DNA from: Anaeromyxobacter oryzae
Lineage (GTDB): Bacteria; Myxococcota; Myxococcia; Myxococcales; Anaeromyxobacteraceae
Assembly: GCF_023169945.1 (NCBI RefSeq)
Contig: NZ_AP025591.1
Coordinates: 1,820,501 to 1,884,500 of the forward strand
Direction: 5' to 3'
Length of the DNA: 64,000 nt
Shown one piece after another: positions 24,595 through 32,654 of the stretch. A program made the position numbers and the translations under genes. How positions within the stretch are numbered: position 1 is the stretch's first letter; every line of letters begins with the position of its first letter. The notes under the pieces are model-generated. The model had not been told where the DNA came from and ran no database searches. It was given only the letters and a program-made list of their open reading frames with translations.

Positions 24595-26316
24595 ATGTCC
24601 GTGTCGTCGGCGTCACCGATCAAACCCGTGGCTCCGCAGGGCGGACCGCGCGTCGGCATCACCCCCGAAGAGCGAATGGTCATCTTCGCGTCGTCCCTCG
24701 GGACGGTCTTCGAGTGGTACGACTTCTACCTGTACGGCTCGCTCTCCGCGCTCATCGGCAAGCACTTCTTCACCGGCCTCAACGAGACGAGCCAGTTCAT
24801 CTTCGCCCTGCTCGCCTTCGCGGCCGGGTTCGCCGTCCGCCCGTTCGGCGCGCTCGTGTTCGGCCGGCTGGGCGACATGATCGGCCGGAAGTACACCTTC
24901 CTCATCACGATCCTGATCATGGGCGGCGCGACGGCGATCGTCGGCATGCTGCCCGGCTTCACGACCATCGGGATCGCGGCGCCGGTCATCCTCATCGGCC
25001 TCCGCCTCCTGCAGGGCCTCGCGCTCGGCGGTGAGTACGGCGGCGCCGCGACCTACGTCGCGGAGCACGCACCGCCGGGCAAGCGCGGCAACTTCACGAG
25101 CTGGATCCAGACCACGGCGACCGTCGGCCTGTTCCTCTCCCTCCTCGTGATCCTCGGCTGCCGCATGGCGATGACGGGCCAGGTCGTCGATCCGACGGAT
25201 CCCACGCACACGAAGATGATCACCTCGTTCGACGCGTGGGGCTGGCGCATCCCGTTCATCATCTCCCTCGGGCTGCTGGCGATCTCCGTCTACATCCGCC
25301 TCAAGCTGAACGAGTCGCCGGTGTTCAAGCGGATGAAGGCCGAGGGCAAGTCCTCGAAGGCGCCGCTCACCGAGTCCTTCCTGCGCTGGGGGAACCTCAA
25401 GATCGTGCTGCTCGTGCTCTTCGGCGGCGTCGCCGGCCAGGCGGTGGTCTGGTACACGGGCATGTTCTACGAGCTGTTCTTCCTCACGCAGACGCTGAAG
25501 GTGGATCCGAAGGCGGCGAACATCTGGGTGGCGATCGGCCTCATCATCGCGACGCCCTTCTTCATCGTGTTCGGAACGCTCTCCGACAAGATCGGCCGCA
25601 AGTGGATCATCATGGCCGGCTGCGTGATCGCGGCGCTCACCTACTTCCCGATCTTCAAGACGCTCACGAAGGCCGCCAACCCGGACCTCGCCGCCGCCCA
25701 GGCGAACAGCCCTGCTCGCGTCGTCGCCGCGCCGGGTGACTGCAGCTTCCAGTTCAACCCGACCGGCACGTCCAAGTTCACGTCGTCGTGCGACGTGGCC
25801 AAGGGCGCCCTCGCCCGCGCCGCGGTGCCCTACACGAACGTCGAGGGCACCGGCACGGCGAAGATCGAGATCGGCTCCACGTTCATCGACAGCTACGATG
25901 CGACGGCGCCGAACGCGAAGGTGGAGAAGGCCCGGTTCGACAAGCAGCTCGCGGACGCGCTCACGGCCGCCGGCTACCCGAAGACCGCCGACCTGAACAA
26001 GGTCAACAAGCCGCTCGTCATCTTCCTGCTCTTCCTCCTCGCGCTCTACGTGACGATGGTGTACGCGCCGATCGCGGCCTGGCTCGTCGAGCTCTTCCCG
26101 GCCCGCATCCGCTACACCTCGATGTCGCTGCCGTACCACATCGGCAACGGCTGGTTCGGCGGCTTCCTGCCGACGATCGCGTTCGCCATCACGGCGTCCA
26201 CGGGCGACATCTACTCGGGCCTCTGGTACCCCATCGGCATCGCGATCATGACCGCCGTCATCGGGTCGATCTTCATGCCGGAGACGAAGGACCGCGACAT
26301 TCATCACGACGCCTAG
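24595..26316 (+). CDS. MHS-family (metabolite:H+ symporter) MFS transporter with large loop insertion
   Basis: A 573-residue membrane protein. The N-terminus has the MHS hallmark GTVFEWYDFYLYGSL, then FGRLGDMIGRKYTF (MFS motif A) and RLLQGLALGGEYGGAATYVAEHAP. MHS members carry dicarboxylates, proline/betaine or shikimate with protons. Normal members have about 430-450 residues; here an insertion of about 110 residues (roughly 360-470) lies between late membrane segments. The insertion is hydrophilic and carries two Cys residues (APGDCSF, TSSCDV). The start is fixed by GGAGGAA a few bases upstream. A terminator follows. Carboxylate uptake fits the neighbours but is not proven. Confidence 0.88.
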   Translation: MSVSSASPIKPVAPQGGPRVGITPEERMVIFASSLGTVFEWYDFYLYGSLSALIGKHFFTGLNETSQFIFALLAFAAGFAVRPFGALVFGRLGDMIGRKYTFLITILIMGGATAIVGMLPGFTTIGIAAPVILIGLRLLQGLALGGEYGGAATYVAEHAPPGKRGNFTSWIQTTATVGLFLSLLVILGCRMAMTGQVVDPTDPTHTKMITSFDAWGWRIPFIISLGLLAISVYIRLKLNESPVFKRMKAEGKSSKAPLTESFLRWGNLKIVLLVLFGGVAGQAVVWYTGMFYELFFLTQTLKVDPKAANIWVAIGLIIATPFFIVFGTLSDKIGRKWIIMAGCVIAALTYFPIFKTLTKAANPDLAAAQANSPARVVAAPGDCSFQFNPTGTSKFTSSCDVAKGALARAAVPYTNVEGTGTAKIEIGSTFIDSYDATAPNAKVEKARFDKQLADALTAAGYPKTADLNKVNKPLVIFLLFLLALYVTMVYAPIAAWLVELFPARIRYTSMSLPYHIGNGWFGGFLPTIAFAITASTGDIYSGLWYPIGIAIMTAVIGSIFMPETKDRDIHHDA

Positions 26317-26353
26317 CGAGGCGTGGGCCCGGACACCAAGGGGCGGGACCACG

Positions 26354-26393
26354 GCCGGGCGCGTCCAAGCGGGCGCGCCCGGCTTTTCGTTTC
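26354..26393 (+). terminator. Rho-independent terminator after the MHS transporter
   Basis: A perfect 10-bp inverted repeat, GCCGGGCGCG (26354-26363) with CGCGCCCGGC (26374-26383), is followed at once by TTTTCGTTT. It lies 38 bases after the transporter stop and before the convergent kinase gene. The reverse strand has no T-tract, so it should act mainly on rightward transcription. Confidence 0.85.
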
Positions 26394-26430
26394 CCGTGGG
26401 GCGCTGGAGCGGGTCGGCGGCGCGGCGCGC

Positions 26431-27825
26431 TCACCGCGCCGGACGGACGAGCGTGACCGTGCACGGCGCCTCGATGGCGACCTTCGTCGACACGGTCCCG
26501 AGCACGCCGCGGAGCGGAACGTCGGGCGGCGGCGCGCCGATCACGATGTGATCGACGCCGTTCGTGCGGGCGTACTCGAGGAGCGCGCCGGCGGGATCGC
26601 TCGACTCGATGACGTGGAACGAGACCTGGCCCGCCGGCAGCGCGAGCGGCTCCGCCCAGTGGCGCAGGATGGAGAGGTGCTTCAGGCGCTGGTGGGCGGC
26701 GGTCTCGTCCAGGCGCGAGCCGCCGAGCTCCGGGATGGGCCGGATCACCGTGGCGCAGGCGAGGCGGCGCCCCTCGGAGCGATCCATGACGCGCCGCACC
26801 GCGTCACGGAGGGCGGTGAACTGGGCCTCGTTGTCGTGCTGGGTCGCGATCGCGGCGAGCACGATCGACGCGGCCGCGAGGTGGGAGGAGGGCCGCGCGA
26901 GCGGCGCGGGCTCGTACCCGGCCGCGAGGATCCACCGGCGCGCGCGCGCGAGCGGCCCCGACGTGCGCGCCCGGCGACCGCGCTCCGTCACGACGACCTG
27001 ATCCGGGTGCGCGAGGTCGAACGCGACCTGCGCCGCCGACGCGTGGCGCCGGGACGCGTCGGGCTCGAGGCAGCGGAGGACCACCTCCTGCAGCCACTCC
27101 GGCACGTCCGGCGCGACGGCGCGGAGCGGCGGCGGGTCGCGCCACAGGCGGCGCCGGAGGCCGCCCTCGCTCGTCGGCGAGCCGAACGGCAGGCGGCCGG
27201 TGGCGAGCTCGTAGAGGATGACGCCGAGGGAGAAGAGATCGCTCCGGGGGTCGCCGCGCTCGCCGACGACCTGCTCGGGCGAGATGTACGGCGCGCTGCC
27301 GATGGGGCGGCGGTACTCCTCCGCGAGCAGGTCCGGGTAGCTCGCGTGGTGGGCGAGCCCGAAGTCGATGAGGACGGCCTCGCCGGTCGGACGGAACAGG
27401 ACGTTCGCCGGCTTGAGGTCGAGGTGGATCGCGTCCTGCTGGTGGATGGCGTGGAGCGCCGTCGCCAGGGCGATCCCGAGCCGGGCGACCTCCGCGGGCG
27501 GGAGCGGCGCCCGGGGGACCCACTCCTTGAGCGACGGGCCGGAGATCTCCTCTATGACGAGGTACGGCCGGCGATCCAGGTCGCCGGCGGCGACGAAGCG
27601 CGGCACGTGGGGGCCGGAGAGCGCCGCCATGACCGTCTGCTCCACCTCGAACGAGATGACGCTGGTCGCCGGCTCGCCGGGCCCGAGCCGCGGCACCTTC
27701 ATGAGCATCGGGAAGCCGGTGTCGGGCCCGCTCACGCGGAAGATGACGCCCATTCCCCCGGAGTGGACGCGCTCGCCCACGAGGAACCCGTCGACGACCT
27801 CGCCGGGCTGGGGCAGATCGGCCAC
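26431..27825 (-). CDS. Ser/Thr protein kinase fused to a universal stress protein domain
   Basis: The 464-residue cytoplasmic protein has a Hanks-type kinase domain at about 10-280: glycine-rich VHSGGMGVIFR, ATP-site Lys at about 43 (LMKVP), catalytic IHLDLKPANVLF, DFGLA, SAPYISPEQ and SDLFSLGVILYELATG. The catalytic loop reads HLD instead of HRD, so it is a non-RD-type kinase. The C-terminal 140 residues are a UspA-like domain (SIVLAAIATQHDNEAQF, then DHIVIGAPPPDVPLRGVLGTVSTKVAIEAPCTVTLV), ending in the normal Usp pattern. A GTG start lies four bases after the stop of the phosphoesterase gene. No membrane segment is present. Confidence 0.9.
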   Translation of the reverse strand: MADLPQPGEVVDGFLVGERVHSGGMGVIFRVSGPDTGFPMLMKVPRLGPGEPATSVISFEVEQTVMAALSGPHVPRFVAAGDLDRRPYLVIEEISGPSLKEWVPRAPLPPAEVARLGIALATALHAIHQQDAIHLDLKPANVLFRPTGEAVLIDFGLAHHASYPDLLAEEYRRPIGSAPYISPEQVVGERGDPRSDLFSLGVILYELATGRLPFGSPTSEGGLRRRLWRDPPPLRAVAPDVPEWLQEVVLRCLEPDASRRHASAAQVAFDLAHPDQVVVTERGRRARTSGPLARARRWILAAGYEPAPLARPSSHLAAASIVLAAIATQHDNEAQFTALRDAVRRVMDRSEGRRLACATVIRPIPELGGSRLDETAAHQRLKHLSILRHWAEPLALPAGQVSFHVIESSDPAGALLEYARTNGVDHIVIGAPPPDVPLRGVLGTVSTKVAIEAPCTVTLVRPAR

Positions 27826-27829
27826 CCGT

Positions 27830-28576
27830 TCACTCTCCGTGCGCGAGTCGATCCGCGAGCCTCGGCGGCAGCCCGGCCGCCCGCACCTTCGCCGCCGCCG
27901 ACGGCCAGTCGTACGGCACGCGGTGGAAGGTGAGCGCCGGCCGCGCGTCGTCCATCATCGCATAACAGGCGGCCGTGTTGCCGTCGCGCGGCTGGCCGCA
28001 GGAGCCCGCGATCGCGAGCCACCGGCGCCGCGCCGGGACCGGGATCGCGACGCCCGCCACGGGCCGGAACGCGACCGGACGGTCCGCCGCGCTCGCGAAG
28101 TACAGGATGGGCTCGTGGACGTGGCCCGAGAAGACCCAGCGAGCGTCGGCGGCGCCGAGCGCGTGCGCCGCGCGGAGCGGGTCGGTCACGTAGATCCACT
28201 GCCGCGGGGACTCGGCGCTCGCGTGCACGAACAGCATGTCGCCGCGCCGCGCCACGAGGGGAAGGCTCGCGAGGAAGGCGCGGTGCTCCGGCGAGAGCCG
28301 CCCGCGCGTCCACGCGACGGCCTCCTCCGCCGCGGGGTTCATCGTCGCCGCCTCCGCCGCGTCCAGCACCGCGGCGTCGTGGTTGCCGAGCACCGCGATC
28401 GCGCCGCGCTCGACGTGCCCGCGCACGAGGTCGAGCACGGGCCCCGGGTCCGCGCCGTAGCCGACGAGATCGCCGAGGAACGCATACGCGTCGGCGCCCT
28501 GCTCCCGCGCGTGCGCCAGACAGGCGGTGAGCGCCTCGAGGTTCGCGTGCACGTCGGCGAGGAGCGCGAGCTTCAT
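27830..28576 (-). CDS. Calcineurin-like metallophosphoesterase
   Basis: The 248-residue protein carries all metal-site motifs: LLADVHANLEAL, FLGDLVGYGADP, VLGNHDAAV, MLFVHAS and FSGHVHEPI. It resembles YfcE/MJ0936-like or diadenosine-tetraphosphatase-like enzymes, whose physiological substrates are often unknown. It sits upstream of the kinase-Usp gene in the same orientation with a four-base gap, so it is probably in the same transcript and perhaps in the same signalling pathway. The ATG lies at the edge of the 404-base spacer before actP. Confidence 0.9.
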   Translation of the reverse strand: MKLALLADVHANLEALTACLAHAREQGADAYAFLGDLVGYGADPGPVLDLVRGHVERGAIAVLGNHDAAVLDAAEAATMNPAAEEAVAWTRGRLSPEHRAFLASLPLVARRGDMLFVHASAESPRQWIYVTDPLRAAHALGAADARWVFSGHVHEPILYFASAADRPVAFRPVAGVAIPVPARRRWLAIAGSCGQPRDGNTAACYAMMDDARPALTFHRVPYDWPSAAAKVRAAGLPPRLADRLAHGE

Positions 28577-28980
28577 GGCGAGGGCCCGGGGGCGCCGCCG
28601 TCGGGGGAAACGCCGCGGTTCATGGAGGAGTCTAGTCGGGAAATGGGTGCCAAGCCGCGCGCATTAGATGTTGCCGCGATCGCATCCTGATCGCCCTCGG
28701 CCGATCAAACGCAATCCGTTCGCGCATACGGTGCGTCCTCCCCGGATCATGGACCGCGCAGGGCGAATTGGTTTGACGCTCATCAGCAAACTGCTTGTAC
28801 AGATTTGCGTTTCGCCCTCTTCCATGCGCGCAGAACGTGCTGTAGTGTTTCGACGTCGTAGCACCCGTTCACACGTTGTGCGTCCTCGCCGAATCAGGCG
28901 AGTCCCCCTGGTCGATCTGTCGCACGTCCTATCGAGCGGGAAGCGGAACGAACCGCCCCGCAGTGCGTGGAGGAGAGTCA
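28577..28980. other. 404-base divergent regulatory spacer before DUF485-actP
   Basis: The spacer is AT-richer than the genes around it. It contains several short CGATC/GATCG elements (about 28675-28710) and GGAGGAGAG just before the DUF485 start. A possible promoter TTGACG - 17 bases - TGTACA lies at 28773-28801. Short overlapping open frames on both strands here have no family features and are treated as non-coding. Confidence 0.55.
28773..28801 (+). promoter_or_regulatory. Candidate promoter for DUF485-actP
   Basis: TTGACG (five of six -35 bases) is followed after 17 bases by TGTACA, which matches only three of six -10 bases. Spacing is right but the -10 is poor, so an activator would be expected. 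The leader to the DUF485 ATG would be about 170 bases long. Confidence 0.3.
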
Positions 28981-29322
28981 ATGGCGGAACCGGCACGTAG
29001 CCCGAGCAAGGAGACGCGCGCCCACAAGAGCGCGACCGAGATCCTGGAGTCCCCGGACTTCAAGGCGCTGGTGAAGAAGCGCTGGAGCGTCAGCATGACG
29101 CTCCTCGTCGCGCTGTTCGCCACGTACTACGGATTCATCCTCGTCATCGGCCTCAACAAGGCGCTCGTCGTCCAGAAGGTCGGCGAGGTGACCACCCTCG
29201 CGATCCCGCTCGGCATCGCGGTGATCGTGTTCGCGTGGCTCCTCACGGCGTTCTACGTCGCGTGGGCCAACAAGTCCTACGATCCCGAGGTCGAGCGCCT
29301 CAAGGGCCAGATCAAGCCGTAG
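28981..29322 (+). CDS. DUF485 membrane protein (acetate symporter partner)
   Basis: The 113-residue protein has a charged N-terminus, then the DUF485 pattern LESPDFKALVKKRWSVSM, and two membrane segments (TLLVALFATYYGFILVIG and TLAIPLGIAVIVFAWLLTAFYVAWAN) ending in a charged tail. DUF485 proteins (YjcH type) are usually encoded just before actP, as here (22-base gap), and are thought to assist or form part of the permease. The ATG is preceded by AGGAGAG. Confidence 0.92.
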   Translation: MAEPARSPSKETRAHKSATEILESPDFKALVKKRWSVSMTLLVALFATYYGFILVIGLNKALVVQKVGEVTTLAIPLGIAVIVFAWLLTAFYVAWANKSYDPEVERLKGQIKP

Positions 29323-29344
29323 CCACTCCGGAGACCGAGCTCAC

Positions 29345-30997
29345 ATGCACCTCGCCGCGCTTTCCCAGCTGCTGCTCGCCCAGGTCGCCGCCCCCGCGGC
29401 GGCCGCCGCCCCGCAGGTCGAGACGACGATCGGCAAGCCGACGTTCGCCTCGATCGGCTTCTTCTTCCTCATCGTGGCGGTGACCCTCGTCATCACCTAC
29501 TTCGCCGCCAAGAAGACGAAGACCTCCTCCGAGTTCTACGCCGCCGGCCGGTCGGTCTCGGCGCTCCAGAACGGCTTCGCCCTCGCGGGCGACTACATGT
29601 CCGCCGCCTCGTTCCTCGGCATCTCGGGCATGGTCGCGCTGAAGGGCTACGACGGCATGATCTACGCGACCGGCTGGCTCGTCGGCTGGCCCGCGCTCAT
29701 GTTCCTCGTCGCCGAGCCGCTCCGCAACCTCGGCAAGTTCACGTTCGCCGACGTGGTGGCGTTCCGGCTGCAGCAGAAGCCGGTCCGCATCGCCGCGGCC
29801 ATCGGCGGCATCCTGACGGTGCTCTTCTACACGATCGCCCAGATGGTGGGCTCGGGCGCCCTCATCCAGCTCATGTTCGGCCTCAAGTACGAGGTCGCCG
29901 AGATGATCGTCGGCGTGGTCATGCTCGCCTACGTGCTCTTCGGCGGCATGCTCGCGACGACGTGGGTGCAGATCATCAAGGCCGTCCTGCTCCTCATCGG
30001 CGTCACGATCCTCACCATCCTCGTGCTCGCGAAGTTCGGCTTCAACCCGGGCAACCTCTACGCCGCGGTGGTGAACGGCGCGCCCAACGGGATGAAGTAC
30101 GGCCAGACGGCGCTCGAGCCGGGCGGCCTCGTGTCGAGCCCGGTCGAGGCGGTCTCGCTCGGCCTCGCCCTCATGTTCGGCCTCCTCGGCCTGCCGCACA
30201 TCCTGATGCGGTTCTACACGGTGCCGGACGCCAAGGCCGCCCGGAAGTCGGTGCTCTACGCCACCGGCCTCATCGGCTACTTCTACATCATCATCCCGAT
30301 CGTCGGCTTCGGCGCCGCGGCGCTCATCCCCGGCGGTCGCGGGTTCATCAGCTCGATCGACAAGGGCGGCAACATGGCCGCCCCGCTCCTCGGCGAGCAG
30401 ATGGCCGGCGCGGGCTTCCTCGGCTTCATCGCCGCGGTGGCCTTCGCGACGATCCTCGCGGTGGTCGCGGGCCTGACGCTCGCGGGCGCGTCCGCCTACT
30501 CGCACGACATCTACGTCTCGGTCATCAAGAAGGGCAAGGCGACCGAGGAGGAGCAGGTGAAGGCGGCGAAGATCGCGACGGTGGTGTTCGGCGTGTTCGC
30601 GGTGGGCCTCGGCATCCTCTTCAAGGGCCAGAACGTCGCGTTCATGGTGGGCCTCGCGTTCGCCATCGCGGCGAGCGCGAACTTCCCCGCGCTGCTCATG
30701 TCGATCATCTGGAAGAAGTTCACCACGAAGGGCGCGGTCGCCTCGATCATCGTGGGCGCCCTCACCTCCGTCATCATGATCCTGCTCTCGCCGACGGTCT
30801 GGGGCGAGGTGCTCCACCACCTCGACGCGGCCGGGAAGCCGTACGGCATCATCCCGGTGAAGAACCCCGCCATCTACTCGATGACGGCGGCGTTCGTGGT
30901 GGGCATCCTCGTGTCGCTCTTCTCCGAGGAGAAGTCCGCGCAGGCGGCGTTCGAGGACGAGAAGATCCGCACGTACCTCGGCGTCGGCGCCGAGTAG
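29345..30997 (+). CDS. actP: Cation/acetate symporter
   Basis: ActP-type permeases of the SSS family take up acetate and other short monocarboxylates. The 550-residue protein has about 13 membrane segments, with AGDYMSAASFLGISGMVAL, LFGLLGLPHILMRFYTVPDAKAARKSV and AFATILAVVAGLTLAGASAYSHDIYV matching ActP closely. The N-terminus has a hydrophobic stretch before the first conserved segment. It follows the DUF485 gene directly and ends at a strong terminator. Acetate is a preferred electron donor in Anaeromyxobacter-like organisms, consistent with this role. Confidence 0.94.
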   Translation: MHLAALSQLLLAQVAAPAAAAAPQVETTIGKPTFASIGFFFLIVAVTLVITYFAAKKTKTSSEFYAAGRSVSALQNGFALAGDYMSAASFLGISGMVALKGYDGMIYATGWLVGWPALMFLVAEPLRNLGKFTFADVVAFRLQQKPVRIAAAIGGILTVLFYTIAQMVGSGALIQLMFGLKYEVAEMIVGVVMLAYVLFGGMLATTWVQIIKAVLLLIGVTILTILVLAKFGFNPGNLYAAVVNGAPNGMKYGQTALEPGGLVSSPVEAVSLGLALMFGLLGLPHILMRFYTVPDAKAARKSVLYATGLIGYFYIIIPIVGFGAAALIPGGRGFISSIDKGGNMAAPLLGEQMAGAGFLGFIAAVAFATILAVVAGLTLAGASAYSHDIYVSVIKKGKATEEEQVKAAKIATVVFGVFAVGLGILFKGQNVAFMVGLAFAIAASANFPALLMSIIWKKFTTKGAVASIIVGALTSVIMILLSPTVWGEVLHHLDAAGKPYGIIPVKNPAIYSMTAAFVVGILVSLFSEEKSAQAAFEDEKIRTYLGVGAE

Positions 30998-31022
30998 CGC
31001 TCCGGCAGCAGCCGAACACGAG

Positions 31023-31059
31023 ACGGGCGGGCTCCTCGCGGGGCCCGCCCGTTTCCTTT
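31023..31059 (+). terminator. Terminator after actP
   Basis: ACGGGCGGGC (31023-31032) pairs perfectly with GCCCGCCCGT (31043-31052), and TTCCTTTC follows. It lies 25 bases after the actP stop, between convergent genes. Confidence 0.8.
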
Positions 31060-31143
31060 CCGCCCGTCGCACCGGCGAGGCGCCCCGGCAGTGCGACCTC
31101 CGGAGCGCGTGCTCCGCGTCCGCGCCGGCGCGCGCCGAGCGGC

Positions 31144-32526
31144 CTACTTCAGCCGCTCGCCCAGGAACTCGATGAGATCGATCTTGGTGACGACGCCCGT
31201 CACCCGGTCGCCCTCCTTCACGATCGCGACGTGATCGTCGTTGAAGATCTCGCGGAGCTTGGCGATGGGCGTGTCCGGTCCGACGACGCCCTGGAGCGGC
31301 TGGACGAGCGGCTCGACGATCTCGGAGAGGCGGTGCTTCCCCTCGATGAGGAAGTTGAGCAGGTCGTACTCGTGGATCATCCCGATCGCGCGGCCCGCCT
31401 CGTCGACGACCGGCATCTGCGAGATGTCGTGGTCCTTGAGCTTCTTCACGACGACCTCGACCTTGTCCGTCTTCCGCGCGGTGATCACCTCGCCGCGGCG
31501 CCGGCCGAGGATCTGCTTCACCGTCGCGCCGGAGACGCCCTCGCCCGCGGTCGCCACGGGGAAGCCGTTGTCCCGCATCCACTCGTCGGAGAAGAACTTC
31601 GAGATGTAGGCGCGCCCGCCGTCGGGCAGCGGGACGACGATGGTCTTCCCCTTCCCGAGCTCCTTCGCGAGCTGGACCGCCACGTGGACCGCGGCGCCGG
31701 ACGAGCCGCCGGCGAACACGCCCTCCTCGCGCGCGAGCCGCCGCGCCATCACGAACGACTGGGCGTCGGTGACCTGCCGGACGTCGTCGAGGACGGAGAG
31801 GTCCATCGCCCCGCACATCATGTCCTCGCCGATGCCCTCCACCTTGTAGACGTGGGGCTGCGAGAGCTTCCCGGTCTCGAACATCGAGTGGTAGACCGAG
31901 CCGATCGGGTCGACGCCGACGTTCAGGATCTTCGGGCTCTTCTCCTTGAAGAACTTCCCGCAGCCGCTCATCGTGCCGCCCGTACCGAGGCCGGCGACGA
32001 ACGCGTCGAGCTTGCCGCCGGTCTGCTCCCAGATCTCCGGGGCGGTGAGCCGGTAGTGCGCCTCGACGTTGTCCACGCTGTGGTACTGGTTCAGGTAGAA
32101 GCTGTTCGGCGTCTCGGCGGCGATCCGCTTCGCGACCGAGTAATAGCTGTCCGGCGAGTCCGCCGGCACGTTCGTGGGCGTCACGATCACCTGCGCCCCG
32201 AACGCCTTGAGCGTGTCCTGCTTCTCCTTCGACATCTTGTCCGGCATCGTGAAGATGCAGCGGTAGCCCTTCACCGCCGCGGCCATCGCGACGCCCACGC
32301 CGGTGTTGCCGCTCGTGTTCTCGACGATCGTGCCGCCCTTCTTGAGCAGCCCCGAGCGCTCCGCCTTCTCGATGATGTGGACCGCCATCCGGTCCTTGAT
32401 GGAGCCGCCGGGGTTCATGTACTCGAGCTTCACGAGGACCGTCGCGTCGTCCGGGCCGACGAGCTTCTGGAGCCGGACGAGCGGCGTGTGCCCGATCGCG
32501 GAGAGGACGGTCTCGTGGTAGCTCAT
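31144..32526 (-). CDS. Cystathionine beta-synthase with CBS domain pair
   Basis: A 460-residue PLP enzyme condensing serine (or O-acetylserine) with homocysteine or sulfide. The PLP Lys is K44 in MNPGGSIKDR. ENTSGNTGVGVAMAAA and the phosphate loop GLGTGGTMSGCGKF are intact. Two CBS domains occupy about 340-460, as in eukaryotic CBS and many bacterial homologues; there is no N-terminal heme domain. Whether it works as CBS or as a cysteine synthase cannot be settled from the sequence. A good sigma-70 promoter lies 42 bases upstream. It is divergent from the AmgK-like kinase. Confidence 0.92.
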   Translation of the reverse strand: MSYHETVLSAIGHTPLVRLQKLVGPDDATVLVKLEYMNPGGSIKDRMAVHIIEKAERSGLLKKGGTIVENTSGNTGVGVAMAAAVKGYRCIFTMPDKMSKEKQDTLKAFGAQVIVTPTNVPADSPDSYYSVAKRIAAETPNSFYLNQYHSVDNVEAHYRLTAPEIWEQTGGKLDAFVAGLGTGGTMSGCGKFFKEKSPKILNVGVDPIGSVYHSMFETGKLSQPHVYKVEGIGEDMMCGAMDLSVLDDVRQVTDAQSFVMARRLAREEGVFAGGSSGAAVHVAVQLAKELGKGKTIVVPLPDGGRAYISKFFSDEWMRDNGFPVATAGEGVSGATVKQILGRRRGEVITARKTDKVEVVVKKLKDHDISQMPVVDEAGRAIGMIHEYDLLNFLIEGKHRLSEIVEPLVQPLQGVVGPDTPIAKLREIFNDDHVAIVKEGDRVTGVVTKIDLIEFLGERLK

Positions 32527-32567
32527 GGGGTTCGCTCCGGGGCGGAAAGATCCGCAGGAATCGGGGC

Positions 32568-32597
32568 GTTATAGGCAGGCGCCGCGAACGGCGTCAA
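32568..32597 (-). promoter_or_regulatory. Sigma-70-type promoter for the CBS gene
   Basis: On the minus strand, TTGACG (32597-32592) and TATAAC (32573-32568) are 18 bases apart, matching five of six bases in each element. Transcription should start near 32561, leaving a leader of about 35 bases before the ATG. Confidence 0.6.
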
Positions 32598-32654
32598 CGC
32601 GCGCCGCGAGGCGCGACCCGCCGGGCGGCGTCCCGGGAGAGAGGCTCGGAGGCC

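Noticed and set aside
28909..28925. Sigma-54 promoter before DUF485-actP (TGGTCGATCTGTCGC)
   Set aside because: The GG-N10-GC spacing is right, but most other consensus bases are missing; in GC-rich DNA this is expected by chance.
28664..29000. Two overlapping open frames of 110 codons on opposite strands before the DUF485 gene
   Set aside because: They occupy the AT-richer leader region, have no family features, and lack ribosome sites; the plus-strand one runs into the true DUF485 start.
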